Numbered from the stretch's first letter, positions 1 through 5,163 are shown. The stretch: DNA of 5,163 bases from Alphaproteobacteria bacterium (GCA_009779595.1 WRDZ01000054.1:1-5163), one strand, 5' to 3'. Numbers and translations: made by a program. Notes: generated by a model from the letters alone, not told the origin.

Positions 1-540
1 CAGGAAAATCGTGAAAAGCCCCAGCATCATCATAAGGTTCAGTATTATGGGCATGGCGGCCCCGGCCGCGAACTTGCCCTTTGCGTTCATCATGCCGGCC
101 AGTATGGCCTCGACCGAGGCGAATATCAGGAACGGCATGATTATCCTTGTCAGCAGCACGGTAAGGTCGAATTTTTCCGCATTGCCTATGAAGCCCGGAG
201 CGAACGCCATGGCGACCCACGGCATGAAGATTACTAAAACCGCCGTTGCCAGAAACGTCACGTACAGCAAAGAGCTGACCGCCTCGGACGCGAAATGGTT
301 GGCCTGCCGGGTTTCGCCCTTCTCAAGCCTTGCCGCGAATATCGGCACGAACGCGGCTGTGGCGCCTCCTTCGGCGAACAGCACGCGGAAAAGGTTGGGG
401 AACCTGAACGCCATGAAAAACGCGTCCGTCACCATGCCCGCGCCAAGGAACGAGGCGATAAGCATATCACGCACAAATCCAAGTATGCGGCTTATCATGG
501 TGATGCTGCCGAACGTAAAAGCTGATTTCATTATGTTCAT
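1..540 (-). CDS. murJ: Lipid II flippase MurJ (MviN family), N-terminal 180 residues, cut by window edge
   Basis: MurJ is a multidrug/oligosaccharidyl-lipid/polysaccharide (MOP) superfamily membrane protein that moves the peptidoglycan precursor lipid II across the inner membrane. Reading minus from the ATG at 540, the frame stays open to base 1, giving 180 of the roughly 500 residues usual for the family. Signatures seen: SRILGFVRD at 17-25, putting arginines at 18 and 24 as in E. coli MurJ; TDAFFMAFRFPNLFR at 38-52 with D39 and R52; FAEGG at 55-59; FVPIFAARLEKGE at 64-76; FAPGF at 113-117; LTRIIMPFLIF at 130-140. Hydrophobic stretches near 8-35, 88-114, 128-152 and 161-180 fit the first transmembrane helices. 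The start at 540 is preferred because it reproduces the family's residue numbering, although ATG at codon 4 is possible and neither has a clear Shine-Dalgarno. It is the last of three co-directional genes. The family call is secure; the C-terminal half is outside the window. Confidence 0.93.
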   Translation of the reverse strand, partial: MNIMKSAFTFGSITMISRILGFVRDMLIASFLGAGMVTDAFFMAFRFPNLFRVLFAEGGATAAFVPIFAARLEKGETRQANHFASEAVSSLLYVTFLATAVLVIFMPWVAMAFAPGFIGNAEKFDLTVLLTRIIMPFLIFASVEAILAGMMNAKGKFAAGAAMPIILNLMMMLGLFTIFL

Positions 541-548
541 GGGTAAAG

Positions 549-578
549 ACTATAACATAACATAATTGTTGTACACAA
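549..578 (-). promoter_or_regulatory. Candidate sigma-70 promoter for murJ
   Basis: On the minus strand TTGTGT (573-578) is followed after 18 bp by TATAGT (549-554), a fair match to the -35 and -10 consensus. The -10 box ends only 8 nt before the murJ ATG, so a transcript from here would have almost no leader, which would fit the absence of a visible Shine-Dalgarno. AT-rich gaps often hold such matches by chance, and murJ could also be read from the upstream genes. Confidence 0.35.
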
Positions 579-590
579 GAATTTCTGTAA

Positions 591-610
591 TTATCGCTTT
601 AAAACGATAA
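591..610. repeat. Perfect 6-bp inverted repeat between the Nudix gene and murJ
   Basis: TTATCG (591-596) and CGATAA (605-610) are perfect reverse complements around an 8-nt AT-rich loop. The repeat begins 10 bp past the Nudix stop codon in the direction of transcription. The stem is A/T-rich and no T-run follows it on the minus strand, so it is not a convincing intrinsic terminator. It could be a weak transcript-end or processing hairpin, or a protein site. Confidence 0.4.
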
Positions 611-619
611 GCCGGCGCG

Positions 620-1024
620 TCACGCCCATCCGGCGGCTTTCAGCACTTCCAGGGATATGCTTGTGATATGGCCGGACGCGATGCAACCGGCGATTTCTTC
701 CCGGGTATAGAACTTGGCCGAAAGCAGGTCGTCCGACGGAGCAAGTTCGCCGCTTGCATAGTCCGCCTGCCAATAGATTATCACCCGGTGCTGTATGTCC
801 GGGTCGATAAGCTGGAAAGTCCTGAACTGGCGCAGATTCTTGATTTCTATCCCGGTCTCCTCGCGTATTTCGCGGCGCGCGGTTTGGGCGAAGTCCTCGT
901 AAAGGTCCACTTTGCCGCCCGGGATTATAAGAGTGCCATACCCCGGCTCTTTGCCGCGCTTGCCCATAAGGAGCTTGCCGTCCATTTCGACCATCACGGC
1001 GCACCCTACACGTATTTTAGCCAT
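620..1024 (-). CDS. Nudix hydrolase (MutT-like), 134 aa
   Basis: Nudix enzymes cleave a nucleoside diphosphate linked to another group, using metal ions held by the Nudix box. The full 23-residue box is intact: G37, five residues, E43, seven residues, R51-E52-I53, then E55-E56, G58 and I59, matching GX5EX7REUXEEXGU with all the metal-binding glutamates. Before it lies a typical beta-strand start (VGCAVMVEMDGKLLMGKRG, 6-24) and IIPGGKV at 33-39. The length is normal for a single-domain cytosolic member. The start at 1024 is fixed by AGGAGG six bases upstream. Box sequence alone does not give the substrate: an oxidised or noncanonical (d)NTP, ADP-ribose or another nucleotide is possible. It lies 42 bp after nrdJ on the same strand and is probably in its operon, which favours, by inference only, a role in cleaning the dNTP pool. 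Confidence 0.93.
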   Translation of the reverse strand: MAKIRVGCAVMVEMDGKLLMGKRGKEPGYGTLIIPGGKVDLYEDFAQTARREIREETGIEIKNLRQFRTFQLIDPDIQHRVIIYWQADYASGELAPSDDLLSAKFYTREEIAGCIASGHITSISLEVLKAAGWA

Positions 1025-1030
1025 TTTCGC

Positions 1031-1036
1031 CCTCCT
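1031..1036 (-). promoter_or_regulatory. Strong Shine-Dalgarno of the Nudix gene
   Basis: The minus strand reads AGGAGG (1031-1036), six bases before the ATG at 1024. It is a full anti-16S match and the strongest ribosome site in the window, and it decides the Nudix start. Confidence 0.85.
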
Positions 1037-1039
1037 GCT

Positions 1040-1053
1040 CCGTCAAAAGACGG
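1040..1053. repeat. Small hairpin in the nrdJ-Nudix gap
   Basis: CCGTC (1040-1044) and GACGG (1049-1053) form a perfect 5-bp stem with a 4-nt loop (TTTT on the transcribed strand). It sits 13 bp after the nrdJ stop and just ahead of the Nudix Shine-Dalgarno. No T-run follows it, so it is unlikely to terminate transcription. It could affect mRNA processing or access to the Nudix ribosome site. Confidence 0.45.
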
Positions 1054-1066
1054 CTTGCATAATTCC

Positions 1067-4000
1067 TTACGAGCAGCCGTTCGTAGCGCCGCAGGTATCG
1101 CACTTATGGCACGCTCCGTTCACGACCAAGGTAAAGTTGCCGCATTCCGAGCACGGGTCGCCGCTGTATCCCTTCATTTTGGCCTCTTGGATTTTGGCGA
1201 CCGCGGTCGAGGCCGCGCTTTTCACCCGGCCCCTGGGTTCATGCGCATCGCTTTTTTCCATGCTGTCCACCGGTTCCGACATCGGGTCGCCATACGCTTC
1301 GGGCGAGAAGCTTGGCTGTATCTGCCCAAGCTCGTACCGGCCAAGGTACGTGATTGCCAAATCGCGGAAAATATAGTCTATAAGCGACGTGGCCATCTTT
1401 ATCGAATCGTGCCCCTGGACCGCGCCGGCCGGGTTGAACCTGGTGAACGTGAACGCGTCCACGTACTTTTCCAGCGGGACGCCGTATTGCAGCCCGATGG
1501 ATACGGCTATGGCGAAGTTGTTCATCAGGCTGCGGAAAGCAGTGCCTTCCTTGTGCATGTTGATGAATATCTCGCCAAGCGTGCCGTCGCTGTACTCGCC
1601 GGTGCTAAGGAATATCTTGTGCCCGCCGATAATGGCTTTCTGCGTATAGCCGGACCGCCTGGTGGGCATCGACTTGCGCGCTGTTTTCGCGCTTTTCTGC
1701 TCGGCCGCGGTTATTGTGGCTGCCACGCGCTTTGTCAGCTCGACCGTGCGCGCCGCCATGGGAGCGGTGGACAGCATGTTTATTATGTCGTCAGAGTCTT
1801 CGTCGTCATCGTCATCATCTTCGGACTCGGTCAGCCACGACGACACCAGCGGCTGGCTGAGCTTGGAGCCGTCGCGGTACAGCGCGACCGATTTCAGCCC
1901 TTCTTTCCAGGCCAGCATATACGCGTTCTGGCAGTCCTCGACAGTGGACTTGCCGGGCATGTTGATGGTCTTTGAAATGGCGCCCGTCAAGAACGGCTGC
2001 ACCGCCGCCATCATCAGGATATGCGCTTCCATGGAAAGGCTTCTTATCCCTATCTTGCCGCACGTGTTGGCGCAGTCGAACACAGGCAGGTGCTGCGGCT
2101 TTATGTGCGGGGCGCCCTCAAGCGTCATGGTGCCGGCGCAGTACAGGTTGGCCAGCTCGATATGCTCGGCCGGGAAGCCCAGGAACTTAAGCAGGTCGAA
2201 CGATTCTTCGTCCAGCTTTTCCGCAGGGACATTCAGGCGTTTTATGCAGAAGTCCTCGCCCAAAGTCCATTTGGTGAAGACGAACCGCAGGTCGAACGCA
2301 TCGGCCAGCGAGCTTTCGATTTTCGCCAGCGCCACTTCGTCGAACCCCTTTGCCATAAGCGTTTCGTGGTTGATGAACGGCGCGCCCTTAAGCGAGCCGC
2401 GTCCGATGGCATAGGCGATTATCTCTTCCGTCTGCTTGGCCGTATATCCCAGCTTTTTCAGGGCGCGCGGCACAAGGCGGTTTATAAGCTTGAAATACCC
2501 GCCGCCGGAAAGGTGCTTGAACTTGACCAGGGCGAAGTCGGGCTCAAGCCCGGTGGTGTCGCAGTCCATCAGCAGCCCGATTGTCCCGGTCGGGGCCAGC
2601 AGCGTGACCTGCGCGTTCTTGAACCCGTATTCCTCGCCGTCCTCCAAAGCCTTCTGCCACCAGTTGTTCGCATGCTCGACAATGGCCGGGTTCGGGCATT
2701 TTTCTATATTGAAGCGCCGCGGGGCCTTGTGCAGCTTCTCAAACCCGGTCGTGTGGCCCTGCGACGCGGCATAATGGTTGCGCAACACCCGCAGCATGTC
2801 CTTTTCATTGGCCGCATATTCGGGGAACGCGCCTGTTTCCCCAGCCATCTCGGCCGACGTGGCGTACGCGACCGCCGACATAAGCGACGTTATTGCAGCC
2901 GCATACGAACGGCCTTCCTCGCTGTCGTAGGGGATTCCGCTGGCCATCAGAAGGCCGCCGATGTTGGCATACCCCAGCCCAAGCGGGCGGAAGTTGTACG
3001 AGTTCACCGCTATCTCTTTGGACGGGAACTGGGCCATCAGCACGGAGATTTCCAGCGTCAGCGTCCACAGGCGGACAACGTGCTCGAACGATTCTATGTC
3101 GAACGAGCCGTCCTTGCCCAAAAATTCTATCAGGTTGACGGAAGCGAGGTTGCACGACGAGTCGTCGATGAACATGAATTCCGAGCACGGGTTCGAGCCC
3201 CTTATGCTGCCCGACGCCGGGCAGGTGTGCCAGTCGTTGATGGTCGTGTCGTACTGCACTCCGGGGTCTGCGCAGGCCCAGGCGGCGCGCGCTATCCTCT
3301 GCCATATGTCGTCGGCCTTGACAGTGGCGGCGATTGTTTTGCTGACGCGGCGGACCAAATCCCAGTCGCCGCCGCTAAGCACCGCGCTCATGAAACTGTC
3401 AGTCAAGCGCACCGAGTTGTTCGAGTTCTGACCGCTGACCGTAGAATAAGCTTCCGAGTCCCAGTCCGTGGTCAATATGTTGAACTTTTCATTTGGCTCG
3501 CCCAGCTTTGCAAGCTCTATCACCCGGGATATGTACGATGGCGGCACGCCGTCGCGCGTGGCTTCCTTGACCGCCTTTTTCAGCTTCAGGTTGGACTTTG
3601 GGTCGAACTGGAACAAGTCCGCCCCTTCCCCCTCGCTGATTGTGCAGGCGTCGTACACCCTGCCCAGGTGTTTGGACACAAGCCTCGAACCGGCGGCAAG
3701 ATAAGCAATCTTATGCTCTTCCCTGGCTTTCCATTCTATGAATTCCACTATATCCGGGTGGTCGGCGTCAAGGATGACCATCTTGGCAGCGCGCCTTGTC
3801 TTGCCGCCGGATTTTATGCTGCCGGCCGCGGTGTCGCCTATGCAAAGGAAGCTTATGACGCCCGACGAAGTGCCGCCGCTGGACAAAGGCTCGCCCTTGC
3901 CGCGCAATGCCGAAAAGTTCGTGCCCGAACCCGAGCCGTACTTGAACAGCCTTGCCTCGCGCAGGTACAGGTCCATGATGCCGCCGTCCTTGACCAGGTC

Positions 4001-4618
4001 GTCCTTTATCGACTGTATGAAGCACGCGTGCGGCTGCGGATGCTCGTACTCGCTGGTGGCCGTGGTCAGCACGCCGGTCTTATAGTCGACATAGTAATGC
4101 CCGTGCGGCTCTCCGGCCAGGCCATACGCCCAGTACGGGCCGGTGTTGAACCATTGCGGCGAGTTCGGCGCCCCAATCTGGTCGACCAGTATATAGCGCA
4201 TTTCATCATGGTAAGCCTTGGCGTCCGCTTCCGAATCAAAATACCCGGCCTTGAACCCCCAATACGTCCATGTGCCGACCATGCGGTCTATGGTCTGCTT
4301 GGCGCTGGTTTCCTGCCCGAAACGCTGGTTTTCCGGCAGGTTCTTAAGTTCGGCGACATGGGCTTCGCGCGGGGAAAGCCAGTCGGGGATGCCTTCTTCC
4401 TTCCTGCGGCGCACGACCGCCGGAACGCCGGCAAGGCGGAAGTACCGCTGCGCCAGGATATCGCGGGCGACCTGCGACCATTTTGCCGGGACCTCTATGT
4501 CCGAGGTCTTGACAAGGGTTTCGCCGCCGACATGCTTTATGGCGCTTTGCCCGGTGGTCCATTCAACCATAGAATAAGGCGACACACCCTCTTTTACATA
4601 ATGCCTTTTTATGCGCAT
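1067..4618 (-). CDS. nrdJ: Adenosylcobalamin-dependent (class II) ribonucleotide reductase, TSCPD-containing, 1183 aa
   Basis: NrdJ makes deoxyribonucleotides from ribonucleotides, using coenzyme B12 instead of a radical-bearing NrdB subunit; none is encoded nearby. Seen in order: N-terminal region 1-110; barrel opening with PQWFNTG 154-160; C199 in HACFIQS as the first redox cysteine; the glycine-rich FKYGSGSGTNFSALRG 225-240; SGGKTRRAAKM 270-280; NPCSE 476-480 with catalytic N476, C478 and E480; C489, eleven residues after C478 as in T. maritima NrdJ, as the redox partner; phosphate loop APTGTI 675-680; ISKTINMP 881-888; LYRDGSK 913-919. An Asp/Glu-rich linker (931-944) precedes a TSCPD domain (about 986-1095). 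The tail carries C1156, C1159, C1170, C1173, C1176 and C1182, likely a zinc ribbon plus cysteines that re-reduce the active site. No ATP-cone motif is visible, so dATP overall-activity control through a cone is unlikely. The start at 4618 has AAAGG 7 nt upstream. The gene appears complete and first in its operon. Confidence 0.97.
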   Translation of the reverse strand: MRIKRHYVKEGVSPYSMVEWTTGQSAIKHVGGETLVKTSDIEVPAKWSQVARDILAQRYFRLAGVPAVVRRRKEEGIPDWLSPREAHVAELKNLPENQRFGQETSAKQTIDRMVGTWTYWGFKAGYFDSEADAKAYHDEMRYILVDQIGAPNSPQWFNTGPYWAYGLAGEPHGHYYVDYKTGVLTTATSEYEHPQPHACFIQSIKDDLVKDGGIMDLYLREARLFKYGSGSGTNFSALRGKGEPLSSGGTSSGVISFLCIGDTAAGSIKSGGKTRRAAKMVILDADHPDIVEFIEWKAREEHKIAYLAAGSRLVSKHLGRVYDACTISEGEGADLFQFDPKSNLKLKKAVKEATRDGVPPSYISRVIELAKLGEPNEKFNILTTDWDSEAYSTVSGQNSNNSVRLTDSFMSAVLSGGDWDLVRRVSKTIAATVKADDIWQRIARAAWACADPGVQYDTTINDWHTCPASGSIRGSNPCSEFMFIDDSSCNLASVNLIEFLGKDGSFDIESFEHVVRLWTLTLEISVLMAQFPSKEIAVNSYNFRPLGLGYANIGGLLMASGIPYDSEEGRSYAAAITSLMSAVAYATSAEMAGETGAFPEYAANEKDMLRVLRNHYAASQGHTTGFEKLHKAPRRFNIEKCPNPAIVEHANNWWQKALEDGEEYGFKNAQVTLLAPTGTIGLLMDCDTTGLEPDFALVKFKHLSGGGYFKLINRLVPRALKKLGYTAKQTEEIIAYAIGRGSLKGAPFINHETLMAKGFDEVALAKIESSLADAFDLRFVFTKWTLGEDFCIKRLNVPAEKLDEESFDLLKFLGFPAEHIELANLYCAGTMTLEGAPHIKPQHLPVFDCANTCGKIGIRSLSMEAHILMMAAVQPFLTGAISKTINMPGKSTVEDCQNAYMLAWKEGLKSVALYRDGSKLSQPLVSSWLTESEDDDDDDEDSDDIINMLSTAPMAARTVELTKRVAATITAAEQKSAKTARKSMPTRRSGYTQKAIIGGHKIFLSTGEYSDGTLGEIFINMHKEGTAFRSLMNNFAIAVSIGLQYGVPLEKYVDAFTFTRFNPAGAVQGHDSIKMATSLIDYIFRDLAITYLGRYELGQIQPSFSPEAYGDPMSEPVDSMEKSDAHEPRGRVKSAASTAVAKIQEAKMKGYSGDPCSECGNFTLVVNGACHKCDTCGATNGCS

Positions 4619-4625
4619 GATTAAA

Positions 4626-4630
4626 CCTTT
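4626..4630 (-). promoter_or_regulatory. Shine-Dalgarno of nrdJ
   Basis: The minus strand reads AAAGG (4626-4630) seven bases before the ATG at 4618. It is a moderate ribosome-binding match that supports this start; the following residues (MRIKRHYVKEGVSPY) fit the beginning of long TSCPD-type NrdJ proteins. Confidence 0.6.
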
Positions 4631-4677
4631 TTTCCGTTCAAAGTTGATGTTTTCGACAAAGCTAAAACGCTCCCTGC

Positions 4678-4688
4678 CCTTGTCAAGG
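4678..4688. repeat. 11-bp palindrome at the predicted nrdJ transcription start
   Basis: CCTTGTCAAGG is a perfect 5-bp inverted repeat around one central base. It lies 2 bp downstream of the proposed nrdJ -10 box, covering the expected start point near 4684, a typical place for a repressor operator. It also overlaps a TTGACA (minus, 4681-4686) that could be a second -35 box, though no good -10 follows it. The sequence is short enough to occur by chance. Confidence 0.3.
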
Positions 4689-4690
4689 CT

Positions 4691-4719
4691 ACTTTAGACC
4701 GGCGAATCGAAGAAGTCAA
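4691..4719 (-). promoter_or_regulatory. Candidate sigma-70 promoter for nrdJ
   Basis: On the minus strand TTGACT (4714-4719) and TAAAGT (4691-4696) are separated by the ideal 17 bp; they match consensus at five and four of six positions. The predicted start near 4684 gives an nrdJ leader of about 65 nt ending in the AAAGG ribosome site. This is the best match upstream of nrdJ on this strand. Confidence 0.45.
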
Positions 4720-4744
4720 CCAAGATTCCCCCATAAAAATAAAT

Positions 4745-4753
4745 CTATCCACA
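4745..4753. promoter_or_regulatory. Near-consensus DnaA box
   Basis: CTATCCACA differs from the consensus DnaA box TTATCCACA at only the first base. It lies about 60 bp upstream of the predicted nrdJ start. DnaA is known to regulate the class Ia nrdAB operon of E. coli through such boxes, so control of this reductase by replication initiation is possible. A single box is weak evidence. Confidence 0.3.
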
Positions 4754-4763
4754 AGTTCTTTTT

Positions 4764-4785
4764 GCGGAAAAAATAGCGGAAAAAA
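4764..4785. repeat. Two direct copies of GCGGAAAAAA, 12 bp apart
   Basis: GCGGAAAAAA occurs at 4764-4773 and again at 4776-4785 with a 2-bp gap, so the copies repeat about once per helical turn. A related GGAAAAAAGG is present on the minus strand next to the nrdJ ribosome site. Phased A-tracts can bend DNA or act as upstream promoter elements, and paired sites can bind a tandem regulator. The repeat is directly visible; its function is inference. Confidence 0.5.
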
Positions 4786-4820
4786 CGGCCGTTGATAATA
4801 AAGGCGAATCGTTGTGTCAT

Positions 4821-4863
4821 ATACGGCGACTCCTGCATATTCAAGGACGCAAAGCAGGGCGTC
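4821..4863 (+). other. Possible structured RNA element with a GEMM-like (c-di-GMP-I riboswitch) core string
   Basis: The stretch contains GGACGCAAAGC (4845-4855), which includes the near-invariant GACGCAAAGC of c-di-GMP-I riboswitches, preceded by GGCGACTCC (4825-4833) where that class has GGCAAACC. Two mutually exclusive stems can form: GAC-CCTGC (4828-4830, 4832-4836) with GCAGG-GTC (4854-4858, 4861-4863), or GACGC (4846-4850) with GCGTC (4859-4863). The second aptamer helix, with its tetraloop receptor and the GGGUUACC-like closing strand, is not seen. It is therefore either a degenerate or divergent element or a coincidence. A weak hairpin with a U-run follows at 4869-4892. Confidence 0.2.
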
Positions 4864-4873
4864 AACTTAACAC

Positions 4874-4902
4874 TTGATTTTTGGTGTTTTTTATAGTATA
4901 AA
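4874..4902 (+). promoter_or_regulatory. Candidate sigma-70 promoter for carD
   Basis: TTGATT (4874-4879) and TATAAA (4897-4902) are separated by 17 bp, close to consensus at both boxes. The expected start near 4909 gives a leader of about 68 nt before carD. The -35 box lies in the loop of an inverted repeat AACAC (4869-4873) / GTGTT (4884-4888), so the site may double as an operator. It is the strongest promoter match in the window. Confidence 0.55.
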
Positions 4903-4932
4903 TTAGAAACATTGGCGAAATAAAGTTAAGAA

Positions 4933-4980
4933 ATGGTTAATTTTGTTTCTTCGATATTTTTTATAGGGGAAAAAATATGA
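4933..4980 (+). CDS. Possible 15-codon upstream ORF overlapping the carD start
   Basis: A tiny frame runs from ATG at 4933 to TGA at 4978-4980 and would encode MVNFVSSIFFIGEKI. Its stop overlaps the carD start codon as ATGA, the arrangement used in translational coupling. Only a weak AAG-type sequence lies upstream, the region is AT-rich, and carD has its own AGGGGA ribosome site within this frame, so chance is a real alternative. No resemblance to known leader peptides is apparent. Confidence 0.15.
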   Translation: MVNFVSSIFFIGEKI

Positions 4981-5163
4981 CTTTGAAAACTGTAAAAATC
5001 ACAAATACCAACGACAAAACCAAAACGGCTTTGAAACAGAAAACCGTTGCTAAAGTGAAATCCGACATCCGTCCGGCAAAGGCGGCGTTCGCTCCTGGCG
5101 AAAAGGTGGTGTATCCCTGCCATGGCGTGGGCCAGATAATGACTATAAGCAAGGATGAGTTCG
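4977..5163 (+). CDS. carD: CarD/CdnL-family RNA polymerase-binding regulator, N-terminal 62 residues, cut by window edge
   Basis: CarD/CdnL proteins bind the RNA polymerase beta subunit through a Tudor-like N-terminal domain and stabilise open promoter complexes, notably at rRNA promoters. The family opening is plain at 38-57: FAPGEKVVYPCHGVGQIMTI, with the hallmark GEKVVYP-HGVG. Before it lies an unusual leader of about 36 residues rich in Lys and Thr (LKTVKITNTNDKTKTALKQK and onward), absent from compact members of the family such as mycobacterial CarD. The start at 4977 is supported by AGGGGA (4965-4970) six bases upstream. The extension is continuous with the domain and uses A-rich codons (AAA, ACC, GCT) unlike the GC-rich minus-strand genes, which suggests high expression or a disordered tail. 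The gene is divergent from nrdJ. The DNA-contacting C-terminal part is outside the window, so a CarD-like protein with a different C-terminus cannot be excluded. Confidence 0.88.
   Translation, partial: MTLKTVKITNTNDKTKTALKQKTVAKVKSDIRPAKAAFAPGEKVVYPCHGVGQIMTISKDEF

Larger units (their letters stand above)
4619..4976. other. 358-bp divergent intergenic control region between nrdJ and carD
   Basis: No convincing gene of normal size is present. The region is clearly more AT-rich than the coding DNA around it and must hold the promoters and leaders of two divergent genes. Individually listed contents are promoter candidates for both directions, a palindrome at the predicted nrdJ start, a DnaA-like box, paired A-tract repeats, a GEMM-like structured element, and a tiny upstream frame before carD. 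I found no cobalamin-riboswitch core and no palindromic NrdR box by eye. Confidence 0.8.

Noticed and set aside
11..565. Plus-strand open frame of 184 codons at the left end
   Set aside because: It is the reverse strand of murJ, whose product shows the full set of N-terminal MurJ signatures.
591..610. Intrinsic terminator after the Nudix gene
   Set aside because: The stem is AT-rich and no T-run follows it on the minus strand, so it is listed only as an inverted repeat.
2021..4624. Very long plus-strand open frame (867 codons), and another at 668-1975
   Set aside because: Both are antisense to nrdJ (and to the Nudix gene), arising from GC-rich codon structure. Their translations are rich in Arg, Ala, Val and Gly without any recognisable motif, while the minus-strand products carry complete catalytic motifs.
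4741..4800. Replication origin suggested by a DnaA-like box and AT-rich DNA
   Set aside because: Only one imperfect box is present, with no cluster of boxes and no dnaA, dnaN or gidA neighbours.
4701..4811. 9-bp direct repeat GGCGAATCG at 4701-4709 and 4803-4811
   Set aside because: A repeat of this length somewhere in a 358-bp region is reasonably likely by chance, and neither copy lines up with a promoter element.
4619..4976. Cobalamin riboswitch or NrdR box upstream of nrdJ
   Set aside because: Expected for a B12-dependent reductase, so looked for on both strands. ATGCAGGAGTCGCC (minus, near 4825-4838) faintly recalls the B12 box, but the rest of the cobalamin aptamer core is missing. 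No palindromic ACACwATATwGTGT-like NrdR site was seen.
4926..5152. Minus-strand open frames over the carD start
   Set aside because: They run antisense to the CarD domain codons and have no plausible ribosome site or known motif.

Overview
The window reads as ordinary chromosomal DNA from a Gram-negative-type bacterium. It is GC-rich inside the genes and much more AT-rich in the one long intergenic region. Four protein genes are supported. Three lie on the minus strand, and in transcription order they are a class II (adenosylcobalamin-dependent) ribonucleotide reductase, a Nudix hydrolase and the lipid II flippase MurJ, which is cut by the left edge. The fourth, a CarD/CdnL-family RNA polymerase-binding regulator, lies on the plus strand and is cut by the right edge. 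A long NrdJ with a TSCPD domain, together with CarD and MurJ, would fit an under-sampled phylum such as Elusimicrobiota or relatives. That placement is a weak impression and not a demonstrated result.

Layout: 1-540 holds the first 180 codons of murJ (minus). 541-619 is a 79-bp gap with a murJ promoter candidate and a perfect 6-bp inverted repeat. 620-1024 is the Nudix gene (minus) with a strong Shine-Dalgarno. 1025-1066 is a 42-bp gap with a small hairpin. 1067-4618 is nrdJ (minus, 1183 aa). 4619-4976 is a 358-bp divergent control region. 4977-5163 is the start of carD (plus).

The nrdJ-Nudix spacing suggests co-transcription, so deoxynucleotide synthesis may be expressed together with a nucleotide-cleaning or other Nudix activity; murJ may be read through from them or from its own promoter. 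No radical-generating small subunit (nrdB) and no ATP-cone is seen, as expected for a B12-dependent enzyme.

The divergent region is the least explained part. It contains promoter candidates for both directions, a palindrome near the predicted nrdJ start site, a near-consensus DnaA box, two 10-bp A-tract repeats 12 bp apart, an RNA-like element containing the 10-nt string GACGCAAAGC known from the core of c-di-GMP-I (GEMM) riboswitches, and a 15-codon upstream reading frame that overlaps the carD start as ATGA. I see no mobile element, CRISPR array, tRNA or rRNA, and no clearly new multi-gene system. The control region is where something undescribed could be, and all its calls are tentative.
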